Assembly: GCA_902826795.1 (NCBI GenBank)
Contig: CADEGD010000014.1
Coordinates: 16,770-80,769, forward strand
Length of the DNA stretch: 64,000 bases
DNA from: an uncultured Acidobacteriota bacterium
Lineage (GTDB): Bacteria > Acidobacteriota > Blastocatellia > Pyrinomonadales > Pyrinomonadaceae
Direction: 5' to 3'
Positions within the stretch are counted from its first letter, which is position 1, and the number at the start of each line of letters is the position of its first letter. Position numbers and translations under genes: made by a program. The notes below the pieces were generated by a model. That model saw only the letters and a program-made list of their open reading frames with translations. It was not told the origin of the DNA and did no database searches. Positions 25,103 through 34,105 of the stretch are shown here, one piece after another.

Positions 25103-26584
25103 TTAGCTCGCGGTCAGAAACTTCTCGTCGATCATATTCCCCCGACCGAGTATACCGTTCGGATCGAAGGCCCGCTTTAGCTCGGCCATCTCGTTCATGT
25201 ACCGCTCACCCATCATCACATAGAGATACTTCGACTTCAGCTTTCCAATACCGTGCTCGGCTGATACGGTTCCACCGAGCATTATCGACTGCGCGACAAA
25301 GCGTCCGTATAGGTGTCGTGCCCGTACCGCCTCCGCGTCGTCTTTGGGAAGCAAGTTCGCGTGAAGGTGACAATCGCCGATGTGGCCGAAGATCACATAT
25401 TCGATCCCGCTCGCATCAAGCGTGTTTTTATAAAACTTCAAAAATCCTGGGAATGCTTCGTCCGGAACGGCCATGTCGGTCCCGATCTTTTTCTGCTTGT
25501 TCCGAACAACCCGCTCGTTTACCGAGACCGGCAGAGCATGACGGAACGCCCGCATCTTTTCGCGGTCTTGCTCGGTGGTCGTAAACCACGAAGCATCGAG
25601 ATCAGCATTATGCTTCTCAAGAAGGTTATTCCACGCCTCGAGCAAAGCGTCTTCACTTTCGTTGGTCGTTTCCTGCTCGAAAAAGATCGCCCCGGCCATT
25701 ACCGACGGCGTCTCGGGAAACTTTTCCGAGATGAATTTCAACGCATTCGCATCGAAATACTCGATCAGCGATGCGTCAATTGGAAAGCGGACATTCGTGT
25801 CCGCGTTCAGATTGGCGGACACGAATGTCCGCGTTCCAAACGACGCACTTTTGACAGCATCTACGAAATTCAGCAGGTCTTCGTTATCCGCAAAGAAGAC
25901 GATCCCGCTGAAAAATCCCTCCGGTTTCGGAAGCAACGACAGTTCAATTTCGGTTACAATACCGAGTGTTCCTTCGCTTCCGATAAAAAGATCGATCTCG
26001 TCCATCGGCTCGTCATTGAAAAACCCGCTGACGTTTTTCCTGACGTTGGGACGCTCATATGTCGGCATTTTTAAGCCAGCATCCAATTGTTCGCCACGCT
26101 TAATATGGCGAACTTCGCCATTGGGCAAAACGATCCGAAGCCGCTCGACAAATTCGCGCGTAGCTCCGTACTTGAAACTCCTTGCCCCAGACGCATTCGT
26201 CGCGACCGTCCCGCCGATCTGGCAGCTCCATTCGGTCGGGTCCGGCGGATAGAATAATCCTTCCGCCTCAACCGCCTTCTGGAAATCGCCGAGTATCACG
26301 CCTGGCTCGACGACTGCTCGCAAACTCTGTTCATCGATCGACTTGATCTTGTTCAGTTTCTCAAGCGAGATCACCCAGCCGCCGAACGGAACGGCGCCGC
26401 CAACCGTACCGGTTCGCGCTCCAGAAACCGTGACCGAAATCTTCTTATCGTTCGCGTCGCGGAGTATCTCGGCTATCTCAGACTCATTCTCGGGAATGAA
26501 TAACTTCTCGGCATGGCCGCCGGGCATATTGCTGGCGTCGGTAAGGTACGGTACCAGCTCGTCTGTGTCGGATTTAGTCAGCAC
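25103..26584 (-). CDS. FAD-linked oxidase, GlcD / D-lactate dehydrogenase type
   Basis: 493 aa. PCMH-type FAD-binding domain (VSGARTGTVGGAVPFGG; PPDPTEWSCQIGGTVATNASG; IGSEGTLGIVTEIEL) followed by a C-terminal substrate/cap domain with HIGDCHLHANLLP and GGTVSAEHGIGKLK. This family oxidises glycolate, D-lactate or D-2-hydroxyglutarate. D-lactate is attractive because MurQ releases it from MurNAc-6-P, but the link is only inference. A perfect 23-bp-arm inverted repeat at 25782-25837 encodes an in-frame extra segment within the substrate domain. Confidence 0.85.
   Translation of the reverse strand: MLTKSDTDELVPYLTDASNMPGGHAEKLFIPENESEIAEILRDANDKKISVTVSGARTGTVGGAVPFGGWVISLEKLNKIKSIDEQSLRAVVEPGVILGDFQKAVEAEGLFYPPDPTEWSCQIGGTVATNASGARSFKYGATREFVERLRIVLPNGEVRHIKRGEQLDAGLKMPTYERPNVRKNVSGFFNDEPMDEIDLFIGSEGTLGIVTEIELSLLPKPEGFFSGIVFFADNEDLLNFVDAVKSASFGTRTFVSANLNADTNVRFPIDASLIEYFDANALKFISEKFPETPSVMAGAIFFEQETTNESEDALLEAWNNLLEKHNADLDASWFTTTEQDREKMRAFRHALPVSVNERVVRNKQKKIGTDMAVPDEAFPGFLKFYKNTLDASGIEYVIFGHIGDCHLHANLLPKDDAEAVRARHLYGRFVAQSIMLGGTVSAEHGIGKLKSKYLYVMMGERYMNEMAELKRAFDPNGILGRGNMIDEKFLTAS
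25782..25837. repeat. Inverted repeat inserted in the FAD oxidase gene
   Basis: Two head-to-head copies of a GCGGACATTCGTGTCCGC unit, each itself palindromic, separated by about 11 bases and flanked by GGAA/TTCC. The unit recurs at 34448-34470 and in altered form at 37349. It keeps the reading frame. Confidence 0.85.
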
Positions 26585-26637
26585 TTGAAAAAAATGTATC
26601 CTATGGAAAAGGCGGTTACAAATCGGCCTTGTATGAG

Positions 26638-26886
26638 ATGTCTCCTGTAACTCTGATCATATTGCTTGTCCTCCTGTTGACCGTTCTGGGCTCCGGGGTC
26701 TTGCTGTTCATCACGGTCAGGTATTACTGGGGCGAGCGAGGTTCTCCGCCCGCGACGGGTGAGGCCCGTCGAAAGCAAAAGGAAGACGAAATTCGTCTAC
26801 GCCGGAAACAAATTGAACATGCCGAATCGCACCCTCGGGAAAATCGAAGCCCGACCTTTCTCGATAACCGCAAGCGAACTTCTTAG
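26638..26886 (+). CDS. Small single-pass membrane protein
   Basis: About 82 aa from the ATG at 26638 (MSPVTLIILLVLLL); a TTG three codons upstream is possible. One strong N-terminal transmembrane helix ending in LLFITVRYY, then a highly charged tail (RRKQKEDEIRLRRKQIEHAE) probably cytoplasmic and helical. No family recognised; no Shine-Dalgarno sequence is clear. Confidence 0.55.
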   Translation: MSPVTLIILLVLLLTVLGSGVLLFITVRYYWGERGSPPATGEARRKQKEDEIRLRRKQIEHAESHPRENRSPTFLDNRKRTS

Positions 26887-26975
26887 CCCCCAGCGGGTTA
26901 TCAACAAAATTTTTGAACGCCGATCGAGCAGGTCGATCCGTCTGATCCGCGTTAAAAAGAGCTTAAGCTGGACGT

Positions 26976-28964
26976 CTATCTATATTCCAATTCCCTCTCG
27001 CGCAGATATTTCAACCTGTCTCGAATCTCCGCTGCACGCTCAAACTTCATCTCTTTTGCCGCGTGACGCATGTCGACTTCAAGCTGCTGGATGGTCTCTT
27101 TCAGTTTCTTCGGAGAATATTCTTCAATGGCATCCAGATCGAGCGGCACCTTGAAATAGTCCGCCTCATAGGCCGTCACAAGCGTCGCCTCGATCGACTT
27201 GATGATCGTCGTCGGCGTAATGCCGTGTTCGGTATTGTAATTCTCCTGGATCTCACGGCGGCGAGCGGTTTCGTCCATCGCGTGCTTCATCGAATCGGTG
27301 ATCTTATCTGCATACAAGATCGCTTTACCGCCCGCGTTTCGAGCAGCACGGCCGATCGTCTGGATCAACGATCGCTCCGACCGCAGAAAGCCCTCTTTGT
27401 CTGCATCCAGTATCGCCACGAGCGACACTTCAGGCAGATCGAGGCCTTCCCGCAGAAGATTGATCCCAACCAGCACGTCAAACTCTCCACGGCGAAGGTC
27501 GCGAAGTATCTTGATACGATCGAGCGTCAATATCTCGCTGTGAAGATAGTTGACCTTTACGCCGACCTCCGAGAAATACTCGCTCAAATTCTCGGCCATG
27601 CGCTTTGTCAGAGTGGTCACAAGAACACGCTCGTCCCGCTCGGCACGCTTGCGGCATTCTTCCAGCAGATCGTCGATCTGGCCCTTCACCGGACGCACCT
27701 CAACGACCGGGTCCAGCAAGCCCGTCGGACGGATGATCTGTTCGATCACTTCGCCTTCGGTTTGACGAAGCTCGTACGGTCCTGGCGTCGCAGAGACATA
27801 GATCGTCTGGCCCCGGCGCTCTTCGAACTCCTCGAAATTAAGCGGCCTGTTGTCCTTCGCCGACGGCAGCCGAAACCCGTATTCGACCAGCGTACCTTTG
27901 CGAGACTGATCACCTTTGAACATCGCACCGAGCTGCGGGATCGTCTGGTGCGATTCATCGATCACCATCAACGCGTCCTTCGGCAGATAATCGAGAAGCG
28001 TCGGCGGCGGGGCTCCCTGCGGTTTGCCGGTCAGGTGACGCGAGTAGTTTTCGATGCCCCGGCAGAAACCCATCTCCTTGATCATCTCCAGGTCGTACAT
28101 CGTCCGCTGGTGCAGCCTTTGCGCTTCAACTACCTTGCCTTCTTCGACAAGGAATTTCTCGTGTTCGTCCAGTTCCGCTCTGATCGTCTGTACAGCCCGC
28201 TTGATCGTCTGTTTCGACATCACATAGTGCGTCTTGGGATAGATCGGGATTCGCGTCTCATGCTTGTGAATGACCTCGCCGAGAAGCGGATCGATCGTCG
28301 AGATCGAATCGATCTCATCTCCCCAAAACTCGATCCGGTAAGCCTGATCCATGTAGCTCGGATAAAGTTCGACGACATCGCCGCGGACGCGAAAGACGCC
28401 GCGATCGAAATCTATGTTGACGCGCTCATACTGAAGCTCCACGAGACGCTGCAGAAAATCTTCCCGCCGTATCTTCTGTCCCGGCTCGATAAATACGAGC
28501 ATTCCGTAGTAAGCATCCGGATCGCCCAAGCCATAGATGCAAGACACCGAAGCGACGACAATAACGTCTCGTCTCTCGAACAGCCCACGCGTCGCGCTCA
28601 TTCTCAGCCGGTCGATCTCATCGTTGATCGTCGCCTCTTTTTCTATATAGAGGTCGGAGGCCGGGACGTACGCCTCCGGCTGATAGTAGTCGTAGTAAGA
28701 AACAAAATACTCGACCGCGTTTTCCGGGAAAAAAGTTTTGAACTCCTGAAAAAGTTGGGCCGCAAGCGTCTTGTTGTGGGCAAGCACGAGCGCCGGCCGC
28801 TGAGTTTCCTGGATCAGGTTTGCGATCGCAAACGTCTTTCCGCTGCCGGTGATGCCGAGCAGTACCTGATCTTTCACGCCCGAATTTACGCCCGCAACCA
28901 TCTGCGCAATGGCCTCCGGCTGATCTCCTTTGGGCTTGTTTTCACTTATGAGACGGAATTGCAT
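26976..28964 (-). CDS. uvrB: Excinuclease ABC subunit B
   Basis: 662 aa, the usual length. Nucleotide excision repair helicase-like subunit that verifies damage with UvrA and positions UvrC. Walker [14 protein letters not shown], beta-hairpin region [24 protein letters not shown] motif MVIDESH, motif [17 protein letters not shown] and QTIGRAARN. The C-terminal UVR motif ([20 protein letters not shown]) for UvrC binding is present. It is divergent from the toxin-antitoxin genes. Confidence 0.98.
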   Translation of the reverse strand: MQFRLISENKPKGDQPEAIAQMVAGVNSGVKDQVLLGITGSGKTFAIANLIQETQRPALVLAHNKTLAAQLFQEFKTFFPENAVEYFVSYYDYYQPEAYVPASDLYIEKEATINDEIDRLRMSATRGLFERRDVIVVASVSCIYGLGDPDAYYGMLVFIEPGQKIRREDFLQRLVELQYERVNIDFDRGVFRVRGDVVELYPSYMDQAYRIEFWGDEIDSISTIDPLLGEVIHKHETRIPIYPKTHYVMSKQTIKRAVQTIRAELDEHEKFLVEEGKVVEAQRLHQRTMYDLEMIKEMGFCRGIENYSRHLTGKPQGAPPPTLLDYLPKDALMVIDESHQTIPQLGAMFKGDQSRKGTLVEYGFRLPSAKDNRPLNFEEFEERRGQTIYVSATPGPYELRQTEGEVIEQIIRPTGLLDPVVEVRPVKGQIDDLLEECRKRAERDERVLVTTLTKRMAENLSEYFSEVGVKVNYLHSEILTLDRIKILRDLRRGEFDVLVGINLLREGLDLPEVSLVAILDADKEGFLRSERSLIQTIGRAARNAGGKAILYADKITDSMKHAMDETARRREIQENYNTEHGITPTTIIKSIEATLVTAYEADYFKVPLDLDAIEEYSPKKLKETIQQLEVDMRHAAKEMKFERAAEIRDRLKYLRERELEYR

Positions 28965-29026
28965 ATCTTGATCATACGACAGTTAGGTTGCTTTAGGAAA
29001 TCTTACTCTTCAGCAACCAAATGAAC

Positions 29027-29032
29027 TATAAT
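29027..29032 (+). promoter_or_regulatory. -10 element for the antitoxin gene
   Basis: Perfect TATAAT 7 bases before the proposed ATG at 29039; the -35 region (near 29004) is weak. If used, the transcript would be leaderless or nearly so. Confidence 0.4.
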
Positions 29033-29038
29033 CTAGGC

Positions 29039-29269
29039 ATGAACGCCGTATTTGATGAAGTTCTTACAAGTGCTCGAACGCTGCCGAAGTCTGATAAGGC
29101 CGCACTCGCTCATCTTCTGATCCAAGATCTTGACGAAACTGATGACGTCCAACTTGAATTACTCTGGATCGACGAAGTGAAGCGACGGCATGAGGCGGTA
29201 AAGCGTGGAGAAATGGCAGTCCATGACGGCGATGAGGTGATGGCGCGGTTGAGATCTCTGGTGAAATGA
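29039..29269 (+). CDS. Addiction-module antitoxin (TIGR02574 / Unstab_antitox type)
   Basis: 76 aa from ATG at 29039 (MNAVFDEVLTSA); an upstream ATG at 29021 would add six residues. Family hallmarks: ARTLPKSDKAALAHLLIQDLD and the tail WIDEVKRRHEAVKRGEMAVHD. These antitoxins pair with RelE/ParE toxins. The TGA stop overlaps the ATG of the next reading frame (ATGA), so toxin translation would be coupled, but the toxin gene is frameshifted. Confidence 0.85.
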   Translation: MNAVFDEVLTSARTLPKSDKAALAHLLIQDLDETDDVQLELLWIDEVKRRHEAVKRGEMAVHDGDEVMARLRSLVK

Positions 29270-29551
29270 AACTCCAGTATCGCTATACCTCCGCCGCCGA
29301 AGAAGAAGTCGCAAATTCGATATTGTTCTACAGGGATATTTCGCTCGACCTGGCCCGCGACTTCGTCGACGATACTAGAACTCCTCAGTAAGTCTCCTTT
29401 GATAGGTGTTCCCACAAATTCTGGGTTCCGAAAGTTTCCCTTGCCTAAGTTTCCGTTCACTATCCATTACAAGACGGACGCGGACGAGATAGTCATCTAC
29501 GCAGTGGCTCACCAGAGCCGTCGTCCTGGCTACTGGCAATCCAGACTCTAG
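29266..29551 (+). pseudogene. RelE/ParE-family toxin gene, frameshifted
   Basis: The ATG-proximal frame encodes 41 residues of a typical ParE/RelE start (MKLQYRYTSAAEEEVANS, FYRDISLDLARDFVDD) and stops at the TAA at 29389. A one-base shift near 29380 restores the rest of the fold: LLSKSPLIGVP, FRKFPLPKFPFTIHYK, IVIYAVAHQSRRPGYW, ending at TAG 29549-29551. Inactivation of the toxin with retention of the antitoxin is the simplest reading; a sequencing error is the alternative. Confidence 0.8.
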
Positions 29552-29608
29552 TGATCCTGTCTCTCTTATACGCCATTCGTGTTATTCTAGAGCCTAAACA
29601 ACACAAAA

Positions 29609-30769
29609 ATGGCAGAGGAAGACGAGACTGAAATCCAAAAACTCGGCGTCGGAAGTGTACTTGCCAAAGAATGGCCGCTGCTTTTAAGCATCGCAACCAC
29701 GGCGCTTTTCTATTTGTTCGGCGGCGGCTGGGTCGCGGATCTGTCGAGCCCGATCTGGTTCGCATTTATCTTCCTCTGGCTGTTTGCGGTAATGCTTGCG
29801 TCGGCCTTCGCGATCGTCCGCCACGCGGAGAGTTTGGCCACGCTGCTCGGCGAGCCTTATGGGACTCTGGTCCTGACTCTGTCGGTTATCGGTGTAGAAG
29901 TGTTGATGATATCGGCTGTAATGTTGGCCGGTAAAGATCAGCCGACGATCGCACGCGACACGATGTTCTCGGTGATCATGGCGCTGCTCGGTGGGATGAC
30001 CGGCATTTCGCTTCTGCTAGGCGGATTAAAGTATCAGGAACAGGATTACAACCTTCAGGGGGCGAACGCCTATCTCGCTCTTATCATTCCCCTGGCCGTC
30101 ATCGGCCTGGTGCTTCCAAATTTCACGACGACCACTGAGGGTCCGACGCTTTCGCCGTTTCAGAGCGTTTTTACCGCGATAATGTCGATCGGTATCTACA
30201 GCATTTTCCTCGCGGTTCAAACCAGCCGCTATCGAGGGTTTTTCGTTTCGCCCGACCAGACCGACGCGCCCGAAAATGAAAAATACGATCCGGACCTGCA
30301 CGGCGAACACGAAGTTAGGACGAGTCCGTATCACGGCATTCTGCTCGTGATGTATATTCTTCCGCTCGTCCTTCTGGCGAAGGAATTCGCCGTTCCTCTT
30401 GAGTACGGCATCGCAAAGATCAACGCACCTTACGTGCTTGCCGGATTCATCGTCGCGTTGCTAATACTCGCTCCCGAAGCGATGAGCGCCGTTCGTGCAG
30501 CACTTCGCAATCAGCTTCAGCGGTCGGTGAATATTCTTCTCGGCTCCGTACTCGCAACCATCGGCCTAACGGTCCCTGCAGTTCTCATCATCGGACTGGT
30601 AACCGGGAAAACAGTCTATCTCGGCCTCTCAAGTGTGAACTCGATCCTGCTCGTGCTGCTGCTTGGCCTAAGCACCATCACCTTCTCGAATGTTCGAACG
30701 AATGCTCTTTTGGGCGCAGTACATCTTCTCTTATTCTTTGCCTTTATAATGCTGATGTTTCAGGGCTAG
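29609..30769 (+). CDS. chaA: Calcium/sodium:proton antiporter, ChaA family
   Basis: 386 aa, about 11 hydrophobic segments in two halves. CaCA-superfamily repeats are clear: GEPYGTLVLTLSVIGVEVLM in the first half with the acidic transport residue, and VLAPEAMSAVRAALRNQLQR-like region (LLILAPEAMSAVRAA) in the second; YNLQGANAYLALIIPL is ChaA-like. A charged loop (SPDQTDAPENEKYDPDLHGE) divides the halves. It exports cations at alkaline pH. Its stop overlaps the convergent peroxiredoxin gene by four bases. Confidence 0.9.
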   Translation: MAEEDETEIQKLGVGSVLAKEWPLLLSIATTALFYLFGGGWVADLSSPIWFAFIFLWLFAVMLASAFAIVRHAESLATLLGEPYGTLVLTLSVIGVEVLMISAVMLAGKDQPTIARDTMFSVIMALLGGMTGISLLLGGLKYQEQDYNLQGANAYLALIIPLAVIGLVLPNFTTTTEGPTLSPFQSVFTAIMSIGIYSIFLAVQTSRYRGFFVSPDQTDAPENEKYDPDLHGEHEVRTSPYHGILLVMYILPLVLLAKEFAVPLEYGIAKINAPYVLAGFIVALLILAPEAMSAVRAALRNQLQRSVNILLGSVLATIGLTVPAVLIIGLVTGKTVYLGLSSVNSILLVLLLGLSTITFSNVRTNALLGAVHLLLFFAFIMLMFQG

Positions 30770-31299
30770 CGAAGCAGAATGGTGCGAACTCGCTGGCGCA
30801 GCTTATCGTGCTCGGCCTCGACGTGGTCATAGCGGGCGGCGTGAAGGCGCACGAGAACGTCGTGATCGTTAGGGCGAAACACCCGCAGCATAGTTTGATG
30901 ATGCCGCACGACGCCATCGGCGTCCACGACTGTAAGCCCTCGCATAAAGCTTAGCGGAAAGATCCAGTGATGGGTGTAAAGATGGGTCACTTCCCTGTCC
31001 GTGTCGGACAAGATCGGAAGCGGAAGCGCGTACTTCGCGGCGAACTGTCCGTTTTCTTCGTCAGGGCTAACAGATATCGCGACTATCTTAGCCTTGGTCT
31101 CCACATATTTAACCCAATTGTCTCGTAGCGAGCAGAGCTGTTTCGTACAAACAAGCGTCTCGTTTCCGGGGTAGAAAAGCAGAAGGACGACGTGTCCGCG
31201 ATGTTCACTCAATGACCAGTGAGATCCGGTTTGGTCCGTCAACCGGAAGTCTGGAGCCGGTTCGCCGACGATGATCTGTTGGCTTTGTTCGACGAGCAT
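30766..31299 (-). CDS. Peroxiredoxin, AhpC/TSA (BCP-like)
   Basis: 177 aa thioredoxin-fold peroxidase. FYPGNETLVCTKQLCSLRD holds the peroxidatic Cys and a second Cys five residues on (C-x4-C), the arrangement of atypical 2-Cys BCP enzymes. PDFRLTDQTGSHWSL and the later ITDREVTHLY-like region agree. Reduces peroxides with thioredoxin. Tail-to-tail overlap with chaA. It may share a transcript with the HEAT-repeat gene 25 bases upstream. Confidence 0.87.
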   Translation of the reverse strand: MLVEQSQQIIVGEPAPDFRLTDQTGSHWSLSEHRGHVVLLLFYPGNETLVCTKQLCSLRDNWVKYVETKAKIVAISVSPDEENGQFAAKYALPLPILSDTDREVTHLYTHHWIFPLSFMRGLTVVDADGVVRHHQTMLRVFRPNDHDVLVRLHAARYDHVEAEHDKLRQRVRTILLR

Positions 31300-31324
31300 T
31301 GCCAGCGTGAGACGGTCTAGGCGA

Positions 31325-32371
31325 CTATGCGTTTATCGGCATCGCATTGATGCCTAGCAGAACTTCACGAGCCTTGTCGCCAACAACCGACGACATCGGC
31401 TCGGCCGCGATGAAGGCACTCAGTTGCGGTATCATTTCCGCCACGTTCGCGACCTTAAGAATGTGCAGCAGGGCCACGCGGATCTTCACGTCGCGATGGT
31501 CGCGGATAGCGTCGAAAACCTTTTCCGCCTCGCCGGTCTTAATCATCAGGTAAACAAGAGCAAAAGCTTCATACACCGACTTTTCATCTCGAAGCGTCAA
31601 CCTGTCGAACGAACGCTCGGCAAGTCCCGCTTCGACGGCGGCCCGCGCCACCTGACGGCCCATATACTGATCTTCCGACAAGGCAAACCTCGCCCATTCG
31701 TCGCCGCGGTCGAAAGTCACTTTGACCAAGGCCCGCGCTCCCGCCGCCCTGACCTCGCGTGAAGGGTCGGCGCACGACAGAATGATACTTTCGAAAACGC
31801 TTTGATGATCGAAGTCGGCAAGCATCCCGACCGCTTTCGCCCTCAAGGTCGCGGAAAGATCATACAAAGCAAGTTGTGAAAGGGCTTCTACTGAGTTGCT
31901 CGTCTTGAAGCCGCCAAGCACACGCAAAGCGATCGCCCTGAATTCCGAATCTGCTTCTGAGTCGTCCTGCACTTCATCGATCGCCGCGAGCAGCCCTTCA
32001 TCGTCTGACTCTTCGAGCGGCTCTATTGCCGAAGGCTCGTAGATTCCGTCAAGCTGTCCGATCGGCAAAGACGCGATTGCGTTCGCATCCGCAAGGTCTT
32101 TTGAGAAATTCGCGTTCTCCGCCGACCGGTCGATCGACGGGCGCCGAGGCGGCATGCTGCGAGCCTCGATCGGAGAAGTAACTTTAGCGGTTTCAGCCAG
32201 CGAGATCTTTTCAGAACCGCCGCGAAACTTCAAGAAAAACACCACGCCGGCCGCGACGACGATGACGCCGGCTATCCCGATGAGCCAGCCGGTCGAGAGA
32301 AATCCGAGTATGGTAGCAAGCGGAAGCAAGACTGCGTCGCTCTCTTTTAGGAGCGTAAATTCGATGAACAT
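31325..32371 (-). CDS. Single-pass membrane protein with HEAT-like repeats
   Basis: About 348 aa from ATG at 32371 (MFIEFTLLKESDAVLL); the frame is open 27 codons further upstream. One or two hydrophobic N-terminal segments (WLIGIAGVIVVAAGVVFFLK), an acidic linker, then HEAT/PBS-lyase-like repeats (RAIALRVLGGFKTSNSVEAL, LRAKAVGMLADFDHQSVFES, REVRAAGARALVKVTFDRG). The repeat domain is probably cytoplasmic and protein-binding. No function can be assigned. Confidence 0.75.
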   Translation of the reverse strand: MFIEFTLLKESDAVLLPLATILGFLSTGWLIGIAGVIVVAAGVVFFLKFRGGSEKISLAETAKVTSPIEARSMPPRRPSIDRSAENANFSKDLADANAIASLPIGQLDGIYEPSAIEPLEESDDEGLLAAIDEVQDDSEADSEFRAIALRVLGGFKTSNSVEALSQLALYDLSATLRAKAVGMLADFDHQSVFESIILSCADPSREVRAAGARALVKVTFDRGDEWARFALSEDQYMGRQVARAAVEAGLAERSFDRLTLRDEKSVYEAFALVYLMIKTGEAEKVFDAIRDHRDVKIRVALLHILKVANVAEMIPQLSAFIAAEPMSSVVGDKAREVLLGINAMPINA

Positions 32372-32561
32372 AGTTCTAATTGTTAGGAGTTTCGGTCGAG
32401 CTCCGAAAAGGACTTGAATGCAGATGCGCGAGGCCGTGAGGTCCACCGTCACTGATATTATTACTCATTTTTACAACAATGTCACTATTTCTTTATGCTT
32501 TGTTTTGCATGCAGGCCGCGCATTTTGAACTGAACTCCAAAAAGCGGTAGGTTAATGCTTT

Positions 32562-33470
32562 ATGACTGGCACTTCAGCTGTTTCCGAAACCGAGATCCCC
32601 GAACTCACACTGGCACACCGCGGAAAGGTCCGAGACGTATACGACATCGACGATCAAACGCTTCTGTTTGTTGCGACAGACCGTCTTTCCGCCTTCGACT
32701 GCATTCTGCCTACGCCGATCCCCAACAAGGGCCGCGTACTGACCGCACTCTCGGAGTTTTGGTTCAAGAAGCTCGAAGGGATTGTCGACCACCACATGAT
32801 CACGGCGGACTTTAACAAAATGCCGGACGTTGTCAGGAAGCACGAAGAGCTTCGAGGCCGGTCCATGCTGGTGAAAAAGACGAAGGTGTTTCCGGTCGAG
32901 TGCGTCGTTCGCGGGTATATCGAGGGATCGGGCTGGAAGGATTACAAGACCTCGGGAAAGATCTGCGGAAAAGATCTGCCGAAAGACCTCAAACAGTGCG
33001 ATAAACTCCTAAATCCCATATTTACGCCGGCGACGAAAGCTGCGACCGGGCACGACGAAAACATAAATCAGATCGAGTTCATGAAGATACTCGGTCACGA
33101 CACGGCCACCGAACTCAAGCGGCTTTCGAAAGAGATTTACACCACCGCCGCCGATTACGCGATCACACGCGGGATCATCATTGCCGACACCAAGTTCGAA
33201 TTCGGAGAAGACAAGAAGGGCAATATCCTGCTGATCGACGAGGTCCTCACCCCCGATTCTTCGCGATTCTGGGACGCCGCCTCATACGAGCCCGGCCACA
33301 ATCAGCCGTCGTTTGATAAGCAGTTCGTTCGAGAGTATCTCGAAACCCTCGATTGGGATAAAACTCCGCCCGCACCGCCCTTGCCGGACGACATCGCCGA
33401 GGCGACTTCACAGCGATATCTCAAGGCGTATGAGCTGATCACCGGAAACTCTCGCGGCCTGCTCGGCTGA
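32562..33470 (+). CDS. purC: SAICAR synthase
   Basis: 302 aa, the length of the longer bacterial/yeast-type enzyme. Joins CAIR and aspartate in purine synthesis. Motifs: HRGKVRDVYDI (ATP), FVATDRLSAFDCILPTPIP, FPVECVVRGYIEGSGWKDY, IADTKFEFGED and EVLTPDSSRFWDA. No other pur genes are adjacent, so it stands alone. Confidence 0.96.
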   Translation: MTGTSAVSETEIPELTLAHRGKVRDVYDIDDQTLLFVATDRLSAFDCILPTPIPNKGRVLTALSEFWFKKLEGIVDHHMITADFNKMPDVVRKHEELRGRSMLVKKTKVFPVECVVRGYIEGSGWKDYKTSGKICGKDLPKDLKQCDKLLNPIFTPATKAATGHDENINQIEFMKILGHDTATELKRLSKEIYTTAADYAITRGIIIADTKFEFGEDKKGNILLIDEVLTPDSSRFWDAASYEPGHNQPSFDKQFVREYLETLDWDKTPPAPPLPDDIAEATSQRYLKAYELITGNSRGLLG

Positions 33471-33550
33471 GCCGTTTCTTCTCTCAAGTCCGCGTAATAG
33501 GTCAACGGCGATGGTCGCAAACGTGATCGCTTCGCCTCGGAGGTTGATCT

Positions 33551-34105
33551 ATGCCGGAACAGAAGGCCATCGAAAATCTACTTTTCTACGATCCGCAGAT
33601 TGAAAGTTACGCAGAAGGCTTCCGCGAACAGCATCCGCTGAACGGCATCACGCATGCGGTTACCTCGCCTAACGAACTTATCGAAGCGGTAAAAGGCTAC
33701 GCGATGGTAAAGAACCTTGAACTTACATTGCACGGATCGCCGGGCAAGATATGGTTCAAGAACAATGGCGTGATGGTGGCGAGCTATTTCGGCGAGATAT
33801 CGAGAGCCGCGAATATGTTTTCATATGACGCCCGCGTGCTTTTTCTCGGCTGCAACATTGCCGAAGGCGACGAAGGTGATAAGTTTCTCGCGAAAGTAGG
33901 CCAGGAAATGTTTAAGGGCTACGGCGGAACTGTCGGCGGCACGACGGTGTCGAACCTCGCCTTCAATGGCGGGAAAATGAATCCTCTGTGGTTCTTCGGA
34001 GCTAAGCTAAAGGTCCGTAGATTTGATGCGAGAGGAATGATGATCGCCGGCCAGGATGTAGGCTATTTCGGCGGAACGACCAACATTCCGATGGCTCAAC
34101 ACTAA
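33551..34105 (+). CDS. Stand-alone DUF4347-like protein
   Basis: 184 aa, no signal peptide. LTLHGSPGKIWF and LFLGCNIAEGDEGDKFLAKV match the His and Cys blocks of DUF4347, usually found as an N-terminal module of very large surface adhesins. Here the module is the whole protein. The His...Cys spacing recalls clan CD cysteine peptidases, so a protease-like activity is possible, but this is inference. The stop overlaps the convergent MOSC gene by four bases. Confidence 0.6.
   Translation: MPEQKAIENLLFYDPQIESYAEGFREQHPLNGITHAVTSPNELIEAVKGYAMVKNLELTLHGSPGKIWFKNNGVMVASYFGEISRAANMFSYDARVLFLGCNIAEGDEGDKFLAKVGQEMFKGYGGTVGGTTVSNLAFNGGKMNPLWFFGAKLKVRRFDARGMMIAGQDVGYFGGTTNIPMAQH

Noticed and set aside
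27063..29024. A 653-codon open frame on the plus strand opposite uvrB
   Set aside because: It is a shadow of uvrB, which has complete motifs and full length; the antisense product is Arg/Asp-rich with no domain.
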